Positions 36,828 through 48,070 of a DNA stretch of 64,000 bases are shown here, piece after piece. Position 1 is the first letter of the stretch, and every line of letters begins with the position of its first letter. A model generated the notes under the pieces. It was not told the DNA's origin. It worked only from the letters and a program-made list of their open reading frames with translations, and searched no databases. The position numbers were made by a program, and so were the translations under genes. Origin of the DNA: Diogma glabrata (Eukaryota; Arthropoda; Insecta; Diptera; Cylindrotomidae); NCBI GenBank assembly GCA_963693315.1, contig OY856188.1, positions 268,889,114 through 268,953,113 on the forward strand. The letters are read 5' to 3'.

Positions 36828-37120
36828 TTTTCGATGATATGATTTTTCGATGTAATGATTTATTCATGACATCGAATATTTTCGATGTAATGATTTTTCG
36901 ATGATTTGAATTTCGATGATATGACATTCGATTTTATGAATTTCGATGATATGATTTTTCGATTTTGTGAATTTAATTTTCGATTGTATGATTTTCGGTG
37001 ATGTGATCTTTCGATCTATAATTTTCCGACGTAATGAACTTTCGAAGATATGAAATTCGGTGGTATGAACTTTCGGTTTTGAGATTTCTGGTGTTTCGAC
37101 GATTTGATTTTTCAATATTA
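36828..37120. repeat. Minisatellite of TCGATGATATGATTTT-like units
   Basis: Units of about 14-19 bases with TTTCGATG(A/T)(T/A)(A/T)TGA(T/A) cores repeat roughly 17 times with drift. Minus-strand open frame over it (83 codons, Ile/Glu/Lys-rich) is an artefact. Confidence 0.8.
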
Positions 37121-37554
37121 TGATACGGACTCATTTTTGGTCAGGAAATATAGACAACTTTAGGGGAATTTTTAAGTTGGTGTGTTTTTGTGTGAGCAAT
37201 TAAGCCTAGGTCCATATTGGAAATCACTTGAATTTTGCAATTCCAAATAAATTTTCATTTTCTCTGAAATTCCTTTAGACATTTTTGTTTTGTAGATCTT
37301 CTGTAGATCTTTTGTAGATCTTAATGTGTTGAGTTGAATTAGTCGAGTTGCATAACTTGAGTTGGTTTAGAGTAGCAAATTTTTGTGTCACACTAAAATT
37401 AAAAGAACATAGAGTCGTGCCATGAGTTTAAAAAATTTATTAACGTTGTGCGTAATATCGAAGAATTTAGAGTATGTGTTTAGAAATTTAGCAATCAAAT
37501 AGAATCGTGAAGTTTATTGGAAATAAAATAGTTTAAGGACAAAAGGAACTATAT
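37121..37554. other. No gene seen
   Basis: AT-rich spacer; a triplicated GTAGATCTT(C/T)T-like motif at about 37295-37320 is the only feature. Confidence 0.4.
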
Positions 37555-37800
37555 ACTGGCAGATCGCAGAAGGACTTCTTTGTCCGAACTGCATACAAAT
37601 GGAATAGTTTGCCGGAACCCTTAGTCTCAGGTGGCTTCAATCCGCAGGGGTTTAAAAACAGCGTTCATCAACACCTTGGAACGCCAGTTGTTGTGGGACC
37701 TAAGTCTGGACCTAGGTCTTAAAAGGTATTTATGTGTTGTTGTGACACATATTCTAAACCCTATTACACAAAACTTTTTATTTTAAAAAAAAAATATGAA
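37555..37800 (+). pseudogene. LINE C-terminal fragment with 3' end
   Basis: RSQKDFFVRTAYKWNSLPEPLVSGGFNPQGFKNSVHQHL is the typical end of a LINE RT protein (R...FF.RTA..WNSLP.......F...VH.HL), here in an unbroken frame for ~45 codons. It is followed by CDTYSKPYYTKLFILKK and an A-rich end. A severely 5'-truncated copy, probably of the same family as 28100-28970, and less decayed than that one. Confidence 0.7.
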
Positions 37801-38385
37801 AAACGTTGAGGTTACTCGTGAAAATAAAAACCATTGACTCGTTTTAAAGAAAATTAAATCAATATAGCATTAAGGTAAACCTTAGAATAATAAATAAAAA
37901 TTTACCACAGTTATAAAGAAAATATAATTTACAAATAAAAATTGAAATTAAATGAGTTTTATCGAAGGACGATATGTACATTAAAGTGAATAAAACTATA
38001 TATATATGAAAGTGAAACAGTAAAACTTTCATTAAATAAACCTAAACCATTAAAATTATGAAACTCTGTATCGCCTCAGTTCTTCCTGACGACTTTGCCT
38101 CTCAGATATGTGAAGAAGATGCAAACACCATAATTTATAAAACTAAGCCAAATAATTTTTATGTTTTCTCTTTTCCACTCTAGATGATTTTTGATTTTGA
38201 TTCTTTAGCTGATTATGATTTTGATTGATTTTTTTTTGTCTATTTCAAGACTCTAAATAAAGAATATTTTATATTCTTCAAAATAAGTTTAAATAAGACA
38301 TTAAAAAAACAAAAACCGAATTAAGCACAATACTTTTCTGACAAAAACGAAACGATTTCAATTTTGTATAAGCCCCTCTAGTTGA
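37801..38385. other. No gene seen
   Basis: AT-rich spacer; a TATATATATATG run at about 37998. Confidence 0.45.
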
Positions 38386-38790
38386 AATAATAGAAGCAAT
38401 GGCTTCTTTACATATTTCATTTTCGCAAAACAGTCTCCGTAAAACTTCTTAAAGTTGGCTAATGAAACAACTTTTAGACTATGACAGCTGTGCTTCTATA
38501 AGAACTTTAAACAGTTACAACGGAAACAGCTTCAATCTTAATGACAGCTATAACCCTGTTTCGGAAGCTTTATTTAGTGTTGTGTAGATTAGTTTTGGTA
38601 AAGCTTCTAATAATAAATAAAGAAGTATTTTAGAAGCTTTCACTCCGGTGGTGGGGAGAAATTCTTTGTGAAAGTTCTATCGAAACTTTATATAAGAACA
38701 ATATAACTGGCTTCCACTTAGAAGCTTTAGCTTTATTGAAGCTTAAGTTAGTAAAACTAAAAATTAAGCAGTAAGTTTGCTAGTTGGGCA
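38386..38790 (+). repeat. GAAGC-rich dispersed repeat, copy 2
   Basis: Counterpart, in opposite orientation, of 34285-34560. Rich in GAAGCTT and TTAGAAGC motifs, ending GCTAGTTGGGCAG. Non-coding. Confidence 0.4.
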
Positions 38791-39128
38791 GTAGACAAAG
38801 GCGTTTAAGCTATGGCTCAAAAGCCTTACCGCTTTCTGATAAGTCAAAGACACCACCGGAACATACTATGTTGAGAATAAGAGGTTTGTGTAAGTTTAGA
38901 GAGAACGTCAGTCACAGTTGTTCAAAAGATAAGCAATTATTATCCTTTTATAGTCCTCTGGGCAACGTACGCTCCAACAAGTTAAACTCTAAAGAATAAA
39001 AATTTCGAAGATCATGAAAGTTAGATTACTTAAGCGTAACACTTGGTGGTACCAATCCATTCACCCGTGAACGTGGTGAAATAGCCATGATAGGATGACC
39101 TAGATGGTAAGCCATCAGGGTTATCAAA
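38791..39128. other. No gene confirmed
   Basis: A 71-codon plus-strand frame (38784-38999) is basic and Ser-rich without a recognised domain. Base composition is more balanced than in the neighbouring spacers. Confidence 0.3.
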
Positions 39129-39206
39129 ATCCGGGCCATCCGGGCCATCCGGGCCATCCGGGCCATCCAGGCCATCCGGGTTATCCGGGCCATACGGGCC
39201 GGGTCA
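39129..39206 (+). repeat. GC-rich 9-bp minisatellite, GGGCCATCC
   Basis: About eight units of (T)CCGGGCCA with minor changes, strikingly GC-rich in an AT-rich window. One frame reads as Gly-Pro-Ser triplets (GPSGPSGPSGPSRPSGLSGPYGPG) preceded by stops (TGA TAG) at about 39090, so a collagen-like gene is not supported. Confidence 0.85.
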
Positions 39207-40321
39207 TGCTCTCGCAGTTATTAAGAATTTCTACCTAACTAAGGGATCGTAAGCAAAGTTAAGAATACGCATGGAGAACCTTACAAAAATCTTGTTTTTC
39301 GCCCAAAGAACCAAACTAACAAACAAACTCACAGAACCGTCTGCGTGTCAGGACTTACAAGAATCTTGCCATTAGCCTACAGAAAAAAAAACCGAATCTT
39401 AAAACCCAAATGTTGTCTGTGCTTCAAAGCTTACAAGACATCTTGCCCTCCGCCCACAGAACAAGACAGATATACAAAATTTCATAAAACAAAATAAAAA
39501 CAAATTTCAAAAAAGATCCTTAAATAAAATATGTACAAAAATATAAAAAAAATTCAAATTTATGAAAAGTCAAAAACCTAATCCCCATCCCCCCCCTAAA
39601 CTTCGAATATTACAAAATAATATTTTTTGTAATTTTGGAAAGCAAAGCTTTCGACTTATTTTGAAAAATGTGAACATTTTTTCATGTACAAAACAGGAGC
39701 TTCGTTAAAACAGTTCAGTTTCTAATAGAACCCTATGTAACGAAGCACTGGCAGGTGAAATATATAAAGTGCCTTACTATGTTACAGGGTTTTGCAACGG
39801 TGGCAAACCGATTCTTACGTTTTACTCAAGCCATTACTTATGAATGAAAGATAAAACAAAAACAAGCAGTCTCTGCGTCAAACAACATTTCTAAAAGTAA
39901 AAAAAGGGAACACAATGCCACTACCTAAAAACCAAACAGAGGTGCTGCATGAACCACTTCCCCCTTAATGGAGCTAGTGGTACTTCATATTTCAAGTGCA
40001 AAGATCAACTCGCTCTTTTCTTTGAGAAAATAATTAAAAGCGGTTTAGAAAATTCACAACGCCACAAGATAAACCAGGGAAAAAGGCAAGAAGATCCATT
40101 CTAGTAAGCGATAGCCAACATACGTTAAAAGCTTGAGACCAGTAACACGATTATTCGATAAACATTACTAGGTAGCTTATTCTACAACAGAGTTGCCTCC
40201 AAGATAAAGCTTAGGGTAGGAGATCTAAAGAAAGTAAGATTCTCTGGAGGACCAAATGTCAAAAGGTTAGGAGCGTAAAAAAAACTTTCGAAATGTACGT
40301 AACGGGTATAGTACGTGACAA
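39207..40321. other. No gene seen
   Basis: Two related segments, TTACAA(A/G)AATCTTG(T/C)..(T/C)CGCCC-like, recur at about 39280, 39352 and 39428 (ACAAGACATCTTGCCCTCCGCCCACAGAAC), hinting at a degenerate ~75-bp tandem repeat. No protein motif. Confidence 0.4.
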
Positions 40322-40322
40322 A

Positions 40323-40438
40323 TTGTGATAACAAATATTCAGTAAACAGATTTGTGGCAGTGAACAACAATTTTACAGAAAGATCGTAAAATTGATGTTC
40401 ACTGCCACGAATCAGTTGACTGAATATTTGTTATCACA
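40323..40438. repeat. Long perfect-arm hairpin (~54-bp arms)
   Basis: TGTGATAACAAATATTCAGT...GTTCACTGCCAC text is mirrored: arms about 40323-40376 and 40386-40438, loop AGAAAGATC, with few mismatches. Outside the arms the similarity stops abruptly. Could be a small palindromic MITE, a recent inverted duplication or a hairpin RNA locus. Confidence 0.85.
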
Positions 40439-41394
40439 TTAGGAATTTCGGCAAGTTCTCGAAAAATCTTTCGTTTTGTCTGGAAATCAAAACTAATGTG
40501 TACTTGTTAGAGACTAGTCAAAATGATCAAAACATAATGTCTGGCATGGAAGATCAATGGAAGATCTAAGAAAACTATCAGGGCGGCAATTAGCCAGGCT
40601 GGCCAGGTTAGCCAGGAGTCTCGGTGCTGGCTGCCGGAGATTTCCTTCCATAGCCCGGCAACACCCAATAAATCCTGGGGAGGAGGTCACCCTAGTGATA
40701 GATCCTCTGGTCTAAGAGCTCTGAAGTAACAGATTGTTCTATATTCATAAAAAAAAACTGCTCAATCTGGCACTATAGGATGTGTTGATTGCATGTGAAT
40801 ATAGTTGCTCCTTTAGAAAACGAAAATATTTTTGTTGTTAGATGTGTAAGCCCATGGGCCTAAATTTACCTAGGTGACAATGGATGGGGGCCAAAACTTT
40901 GGTTAATTGGAGAGTAAATCTGTTGTCTCCCAAAATTGAATTTTATCGATTATTTTTGAGTTTAGAAAATTTGAACGGCTATTATATCATTTGACATTGT
41001 TCTAATTCCATTTGCTGTGACTTAATGATCAATAATATCTAATTTTTTGACGTTAAATATTAATTTGGCAGATTAACCGTAAGAAAATTTTTCCAATCTT
41101 TTGAATAGTTTTTAGAGATGTTTCTTTTTTGTATTACTCGCTAATAGAATATTATCAATGTATAGGAAAAATAAAATTTAGATATTATTTCTCAGCGTAC
41201 CGTAACCCAAATGGCAGACGCAGATGTTTAAATAGGCGAAACAGAAGACTAATTGTAGTTGTGTGAAGCTCATCTTGAATTAAAGGATTATGATGGTGAG
41301 TGCGAATATGTAGAATGGGACATATGTCAACGATTGATTTGTATTATTGTTGAGCAATCGCCTGTACTTTTGGCGCAACGATTGATATATGATA
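40439..41394. other. No gene seen; GC-richer patch at 40580-40740
   Basis: 40580-40740 (GCCAGGCTGGCCAGGTTAGCCAGGAG, GGCTGCCGGAG) is distinctly GC-rich and may be an old repeat fragment. The rest is AT-rich. A frame at 41259-41498 runs across the hAT insertion boundary and is not a gene. Confidence 0.4.
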
Positions 41395-41402
41395 TTATAT
41401 AC
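41395..41402 (+). repeat. 8-bp hAT target-site duplication, left
   Basis: TTATATAC, repeated exactly at 42541-42548 on the other side of the element. Confidence 0.85.
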
Positions 41403-42540
41403 CAGCGGTTCTTAAACTTTTTTGTATTGCGACCCCAAATTTTTAATGCCATATTTTGGCGACCCACCTATATTTTTTTGACAAATAAACGTTATTAAAA
41501 AAACGTTTAATTAAACAACAAAAACTATTTTATTTTCAGCTAATATAAAAATAAAAATGAATAACATTTTCTAGTTATAACAATATGAAAATTAATAAAA
41601 AATAAAGATTAATAACCTTTTCTAGTTGTATTATTAAAATAAATAAAACATTAAAATATTTTTTGTCTATTTTGCTTCTAAAGTAAAGTCATTTCGATAC
41701 CCAAATGCGTATCGAAATAGCCTTCATTACGGTACGCAAAGTTTTGTCTTTCAAGGTTGGTCACATTGGTCATACAAACGTCAGTGAACATTAAAACGAA
41801 TAATTATGTAAATAAAATTAATAAGAATATCTAAATTAGTGTTAAATATTTTAATTAATTAAAATAATTAGTAATAATAACAAAATTTCAAATTGACTAT
41901 TTTTTAATAAAATACACATTTTTTAAAATTTCAAGACAAAAAATGCAAAATAGAAAAAATAGTATAAAAAACTCGTTTCATAAGACGTTTTATCGCACTT
42001 ATCCTTTAGAAAACTCCCCACTGCGCGGGTCGTCGATGAAATCGAAAAAATCGTCGATGATGAAACTAGTTTCTTAATATACTATTAATGTGATGGGTGT
42101 GCTTGCTTTTGAGAGCAAAGTAACGTTAATTGTGGCTCGATTTCCGAAAGCGCTGGTCTCAATACATTTTCAATATTGCGCAATTGAGAGCGATTTTTGA
42201 TCTAATTTTTTATTTAATTGATTTAATACAATAAGGGTGAAAATGCATTTTCGCACAAATATGTGGTGGAAAATGTCAAAATAATTTGAACTGCCATTTC
42301 AGACAAACAATCCATGTTTCTCCCTTTTAATTGACAACCAAAAATTTCCTGGTATTTGATTCTTAAATGGTGCTTTCAAAGTACTATGGAAGGATAGTTC
42401 AGAAAATTTTTCTTGAGCTTTTATGTTCATATGTTGTATATCTTTAAGTTTTATATTAAAAGGCTAAATTATCCAACGATGTTTTGAAATATTGAATTAT
42501 GAATATTGAATTATTGAACGATCCGATTTAAGAAACGCTG
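41403..42540 (-). mobile_element. Internally deleted hAT transposon
   Basis: Left end CAGCGGTTCTTAAAC (41403), right end inverted AAGAAACGCTG (42530-42540), giving terminal repeats CAGCG(G/T)TTCTTAAA. The flanks are a perfect 8-bp duplication TTATATAC. The left end continues TTTTTTGTATTGCGACCCC, a text typical of a hAT group with ZBED-like transposases. The element is 1138 bp, far shorter than an autonomous hAT (about 3 kb or more), and keeps only the end of the transposase gene. Confidence 0.85.
42070..42505 (-). pseudogene. hAT transposase C-terminal (dimerisation) relic
   Basis: Minus-strand translation from about 42460 gives AQEKFSELSFHSTLKAPFKNQ, NFWLSIKREKHGLFV, then FHHIFVRKCIFTLI and KASTPI. 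These correspond to the hAT C-terminal pattern (FW.s......L, PF.TTYLCE..FS.L...K, and a terminal KKQAHPSH). There are stops inside (after HGLFV) and the catalytic core is absent. The product could not act; it shows which transposase family mobilised this element. Confidence 0.65.
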
Positions 42541-42548
42541 TTATATAC
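42541..42548 (+). repeat. 8-bp hAT target-site duplication, right
   Basis: TTATATAC immediately after the terminal CGCTG. Confidence 0.85.
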
Positions 42549-44574
42549 TACTATTTTTGAATACATCATCCGGTAATGTTAACGCTTCTGGCGCAACGAT
42601 TTTCTTATCCCAAACTTTAGATTTTAGTTCCTATGGTTGGCTAATATTCCGGAAATATTTTATATGTAATAATTAAATCTGATGTAGTGAGCGTGATAGT
42701 CTTGGTTCCTCCGGCTTTTGGGGCCGTCAGAGTCTCTATTTTTGGATAATTAAAGTCCGTCTTCTTTTGAAACTTTTACACGCAATTCAGCATTTGTGAT
42801 TGAATGGGGAGACAAATACGCATAACAGACGCTTAAATTGCATTGGTTTTATGGTATTTTATTACCCCGGTTTTAATCTGACAAAGTCGACCTATCCGCT
42901 ACCCAGAGAGGTATCCAATGGATGTCTAGTAACTCCACTAAAATGTTTTCCAACAAATTATGCCCCTCTTTTTTCACTCCTGTTTTTAGGATGACTCTAA
43001 ATAATATGAAATAATTCGTTTCAAAATTTACGACACACTGTCCCTTAAAAACTTATTATTTTAGATAAAAAAAATTCAATATCAAAGTTATAGGTTTTAC
43101 AGAGAAATTGAAGAAAAATTTAGAATCACATAATTTAACATTTCAATACATTTTCCACACCATCAAGCAGAACATAAATCAAAATATTTATTCAAGTTCG
43201 AGAATGTAGTCATTTTGAAATTAAAATCACATATTCAAAGCTCTACCTCATTCAACTTTTGTTGTGTTTTTTTTTCAGGGTTGGTTTTCACCATCATCCA
43301 AGAAATGTTACAGTTAAAATAATTTATTTTAAGGGAATTTTTTTTTTTATAAAAACTAAATGACAACAAAATATTTTAGGGTTACAATGTAAATAATCTA
43401 AATATGAATCTAAATAAATTCCACAAATGCCAAATTGCGATACAGTTATACATTTTTCCTTTTTGTGTGAGACAGTTGGATTTGGATAATAAAGTTTTTT
43501 GTTTTTGTAGAATTGGATAAAATTCAAGCACATTCGTTGACATTAGCTTTGGTGTTGTTGTTTGAAACGGATTTTTTTTTCATGATATATGACAAAGTGA
43601 TTAAGTAATAAAAGGGTTTATGGGTGGGAATTAGTGGATAATCTGATTTTGTTTTGTTTGTGTTTATACAAAATAAAATGTAAATACCAGATTCTCGTAA
43701 TTTATATAAAAATGTTTTTTAATTCAAAAAGCGAACTCTGCGTATGATGTTAGAGACAGAAAAATTTTTAATCTAATTTTAGTGAAATGAAGTAATGTTA
43801 TTATTTGAGAGATTTTTAGGATTATTTAAGTTGGCCTCATTTTTCATTTTCTAAACTTTGAAATTTTTGACGATACGCTTTTGTGTTTGGTCAAACAGTT
43901 TTTATTGTTACAATTGTGTTTTGTATTACATCATATATCGTTTCATCTAAGCTACGATGAATTACGTTTATGTTGTTTCTAACTGATATAAATTCCTTAA
44001 ATTTATTTTCGATGAGGCTTTCCTTCCATCATTTTTACTTGGTCTAACAAAAACCTTTCTGTTAGTGGTTGAATTTGGAATTTTGATAATGGGAATTGTA
44101 AATATTATATTAAATGTTTAAAAGCAACTAAATGCTCTCTATTTCTTATTCTAAAATTTCGTCCCGTCTGACCAGCACATGTGAAATAATATTCCATGCA
44201 ACTAATTTCATAGACCAACAATTGTTTTGTCTCGAATGCAAACCAATCCATCATGCCTCAACCATTTTTTCCGTTTTACTCGTCAATCGAATTTGGCACA
44301 CAACCAAACTGTCGAGATCACTCACTGTCATAGAATGCAGAGGAGTTTTTTAATCCGTACAAAAAGAATGCTTTGCAAAATAATAAAAACAGGATAGAAC
44401 TTATAGGAAAATCAAAACATAACATCTAAAGGGCGGTCTGAGTGCCTCTGATAATCACTAAAGTATTCATGGGTAACATCAGCTAGATCAATGAAATATT
44501 TCTCATTAACGTATTTTATTTTAAAAACAACAACACATTTTTTAATGCCACCTAGTATAAGTTTACTTGCTACT
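42549..44574. other. No gene seen
   Basis: 42660-43000 is less AT-rich (GGTTCCTCCGGCTTTTGGGGCC) and includes a 64-codon frame without a domain. The rest is AT-rich spacer. A 73-codon frame at 44132-44353 is unremarkable. Confidence 0.4.
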
Positions 44575-45055
44575 ACCAAAATTTTACTAATTCTAATTTA
44601 CAACCTGTTGCGAATACCGTTTACCGAGTTTACAAATTTCTTATAGTAATTTGCTAGACCTAGAAAAGTCTGAACTTTCTTTAAATTGTTTGGTTTACGA
44701 TAATTGACTACGGACTGTATTTTTGAAGGATCAGGTTGTTTACCGTCCTCGGATACGATATGGTCTAAAAAATTAATACCTTCTGAAAAAACTTACATTT
44801 TAGAGCTTGTTTCAGAATAGTGCAATCTAGCCAGATCAAGAGTCGTATAATATTTTGAATGACCAGTTTAATCTATAATGTCAGTGATATTAAGCAAAGG
44901 AAACTCATCACCATTTGTACTTGCATTAAGGTTTTTATAATCAATGTCGAGCCGCCATTTTTTACTACCGTTTTCGTCAGGTTTCTTGGTAACGACTAAG
45001 AATGGTGAGTTCCATGCACTGGCACTGATGATTGACTACAGAAGTGGTAGTGAGT
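44575..45055 (-). pseudogene. Ty3/gypsy reverse transcriptase relic, minus strand
   Basis: From 45045 downwards: ASAWNSPFLVVTKKPDENGSKKWRLDIDYKNLNAST, then EFPLLNITDIID, YTTLDLAR. After a deletion that removed the catalytic YVDD/YLDD box come FLDHIVSEDGKQPDPSKIQSVVNYRKP and KKVQTFLGLANYYKKFVNSV. The two halves are in different frames. This pattern is closest to 17.6/297-type gypsy RTs by memory. It is a third, separate gypsy copy, distinct from the intact one at 52-60 kb in these motifs. Confidence 0.8.
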
Positions 45056-45960
45056 TTATCACCTTATAGAGATACAATTAACTTGGTAGTTTTTACAAAT
45101 TTCATGGATTGAAATGGATCCCGTTATTCTTGTAGCTCAATTCATTCCATTATTTAGATTAACAATAATATAATTCAATTTCTAAAAATTAAAATAGAAA
45201 AATCATTTGTAAAAACAGTAAATTTATTTCCATTGAAATTCTTCATATGAATATTTAAACATGATTTTTCGTTATGCTTTTCCTTGAATTCAGAAACATG
45301 TAAACGAATATGTAGACTGCAGAGTTTTCAATTTAGTAAAACATAAATTTCATTAATTGTTTGTATTTACTCTTTATAACTCTTATTATGTATTAAAGTT
45401 AAGAAAAACAGTAAATTTTTATGAAGAATAAATTAAAAAATTTAATGTAAATATTATACTAAAGACGATGTACATATGAGCTTTTATGAGCGAAAATTTT
45501 ATTAATTTAATTTTTATTCTTTTTCTTTATTGTTTACTCAGTTGATTAATTTCTTTGTTCGTTAGATTTACTGTTTGTATACTACTGTTTGTACGTAAAT
45601 GTAAATTTATTGAGATTTATTAATTAACCGTAATTTAATGGGATTATATAATTAAAGCCAATTAAATAAAACTAAATATTTACGATAAAATAATGAGTGA
45701 GCGTAAGGAAGTAATTTATGGATTTAAAAAATTTGCATATTTTAATTATGATTGTGAAAAAGTTTATATCTCTTGAATTATAATTTTATAAACACACTAA
45801 CCTAAACCATTTCCCCTTGTTTTTCACACAGAGTGAATAAAATTGGTTATTAGAACTTCTTCATTGTACGATTTAACCGTTCCAAATAAGCAATTTTTCC
45901 TCAACCAAATGCAAGGGATGATCACGACTGAGTGAATTAAAGGTTATGATGTAATGTTGA
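45056..45960. other. No gene seen
   Basis: AT-rich spacer without motifs. Confidence 0.45.
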
Positions 45961-45964
45961 TTAG

Positions 45965-46050
45965 AGTAGCATTTCTCAACTGGTGGCTTGCTCACCATTA
46001 GTGGTCCACAGAAAAAATTTAGTTGTCCGTGAATTATTTTATATTAATTA
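45965..46050 (+). mobile_element. hAT-like terminal fragment
   Basis: AGCATTTCTCAACTGGTGGCTTGCTCACCATTAGTGGTCCACAG resembles the CAGTGGTTCTCAACCGGTGGTCC end of one hAT group. The opposite terminus and a target duplication were not found. Confidence 0.35.
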
Positions 46051-46374
46051 CCAATTGCAATTTTATTTTATTCGAGCGCTTTTTTCACTCCCCATATGTG
46101 AATGCAAGAAAGCATCAAATTTGAAGCAAAAATAATAAAACAGCAGTAAATTTTATACTGAACATTTGTTACATGTAGAGCGCAAGTCAGATCACCCTGA
46201 ACTTTATGGAATACATATGCATTTCATTTTTTCTATTTTCATTTTTTTTCTAGCTAAAAATTAATCTTGCATGATATGGTCCTTCGAGCTGGATAATTTA
46301 TATCAGCAAACTAACATGTAGTTAGTAGGCAAGAAAAAACTTATCATTTTGATCTAAACAGATTATTTTAGTTT

Positions 46375-46680
46375 GTGATTATGCTCGAAAATCAAGGCGA
46401 ACATCTCATGCTAAATCAAAGCCAGTTTTTAAATGAAATATCTAATACGACATTAAGAGAAACTGAGGTACATTTACCAGTTAACAATCCAATCAACAAT
46501 GTATATTACGTTAAATTTCTAACTATTCGCAATCTATACGAAGGATTTACACAAAAAAACACGAACATTGGATTTTTTCACAGCTTTTTCATTCCTTACT
46601 TTCTTGAATTTTTTCCTGATAATTTTAATGCACAATTTTTAAGGTCAATGTTATTACGTGGAGAACAGAGTTGTTTCTAG
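46375..46680 (+). other. Unrecognised 101-codon open frame
   Basis: An uninterrupted frame from ATG (46375) to TAG with no domain I recognise. Its composition is mixed: an acidic/polar N-terminal half (ENQGEHLMLNQSQFLNE) and an aromatic C-terminal half (FFHSFFIPYFLEFFP). It is one of the longest frames outside known elements but still within chance expectation. It could be an exon or a decayed element ORF; low confidence in either. Confidence 0.2.
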
Positions 46681-46958
46681 CCACTTCGTCATATGTCTGA
46701 TGTCTCAGATGAGTTGAACCTTAGACTGAGGGTGCTCGACGAACGAGCTGAAAGGCACAATTTCTGGCTATTTTTCCCATAAATTCATTAACTTTACTAT
46801 AAACCAAATAATTCAAACAAAAACCAAATAATTCCAAAGATATTCTCTGAAACGTCTATTTCCAGACAAGAATTTCGTTAGGTCGTAATTAACATCAACG
46901 TGTTTTCTTTGAACCAAAGCTTGTATATTTGTTATTAATGCAAACGTCCAGCGTCCAT

Positions 46959-47660
46959 TTACCGTGTTCGCCTATCTTTCCTGCCATTCTTGGCTAATGT
47001 TAACTTTAATAGCTTCTGTACAGTTATGTTAAAGTTGCATTTTTTAGCATGCCACAGTGTCACTGCTTCTTTTGCTGCTATATCTGCTGCTTCTGCTGCC
47101 GCTAGTGGTGGTCTGCCACCTATTATATTGACAGTTTCATTAGGCACCGTCTGAAATGCCCAACATACTCTCAGAGACATCAACGTATACGCCATTGAAT
47201 TTCCTGAGAGTATGACATGTATTACAAAGATGTTGACCGTATTGGAGCAGCGTAGATCTATATTGACGTGTTAACACTCGCTAGCAGTTTCCTTATTGGT
47301 TGTATGAACCCCCGTTGGACCACCGATATTTGCTTTATCGCCACCAGATTACTCCTTCAGTAAAGTCTGTGGTGCAGAAGTACCCTGATATATATCGGAT
47401 ATGGTGTTGAACTTACTTTTTGGTCACCAAATTGTATCTCCATACTTTGTAGTTTTGTAGCATTTTCCAAATACTTAACAGGACTACTTCAGTTTTGTGA
47501 TCAGCTAGCTCCAGTCCCGCGGTCTTAAGCCATGCTTTTATCTTAGCTAACGTTTCATTCCAATTGTGTACAATGTCTGTCAGCCTTTTAGCAACTACTA
47601 CTACTATTCTGTAGTGAAGCGCTGCTTTGGTATTTAACACCGAAGTGGCATAGTAGGCCG
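46959..47660 (-). pseudogene. R1-clade LINE reverse transcriptase relic
   Basis: In minus direction 47610-47413 reads VVVVAKRLTDIVHNWNETLAKIKAWLKTAGLELADHKTEVVLL, the block that directly follows the FADD motif of R1-clade RTs. After broken frames, 47195-47060 reads SLRVCWAFQTVPNETVNIIGGRPPLAAAEAADIAA, matching LRVC.AFRTVS.EA..V..G.PP near the RT C-terminus. The catalytic box itself is just outside. No 28S rDNA flanks it, although R1 itself is rDNA-specific. Confidence 0.75.
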
Positions 47661-47859
47661 CGTACCTAGTGAGGTTGTATTAATAGCCCCAAACTAGCTG
47701 CATTCCATGGGGATGAGAAAGAAATCCTGCTGCTCCAGCACAAATACCGATTTAGTACGCGTAGCATGAGATAAGAACGGATGTATGAAAGAAAAAAAAA
47801 AGTGAACTAAACCGACTCTGGCGACCTCCTTATGCGAACGAACTGCGATCACCACGTCC
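47661..47859. other. No gene seen
   Basis: Junction between the R1-type relic and the CACA-rich repeat. Confidence 0.3.
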
Positions 47860-48070
47860 AACCCCATAATTTTAATCCAGTCACACTCTCGCGCACTTCA
47901 TCCACTCCCACACATACACACCATCCATATTCCCATACACTCACGATTGCATACGCACCCACTCACCTATGTGCATACACTCCGGCATCCATGTCCCCAT
48001 ACAGCACACATATACACAAACAGTCGTCTTTCATACCCTAACGCATCAGGAATGAATATCGCGGAAATAA
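47860..48070 (+). repeat. CACA/CATA-rich dispersed repeat, copy 2
   Basis: Low-complexity CACACATACACACCATCCATATTCCCATACACTC-like text as at 35180 and 49060; no protein. Confidence 0.5.

Noticed and set aside
39090..39240. Collagen-like gene encoded by the GPS repeats
   Set aside because: Stops immediately upstream in frame, no start codon, and only ~45 codons; a GC-rich minisatellite explains it.
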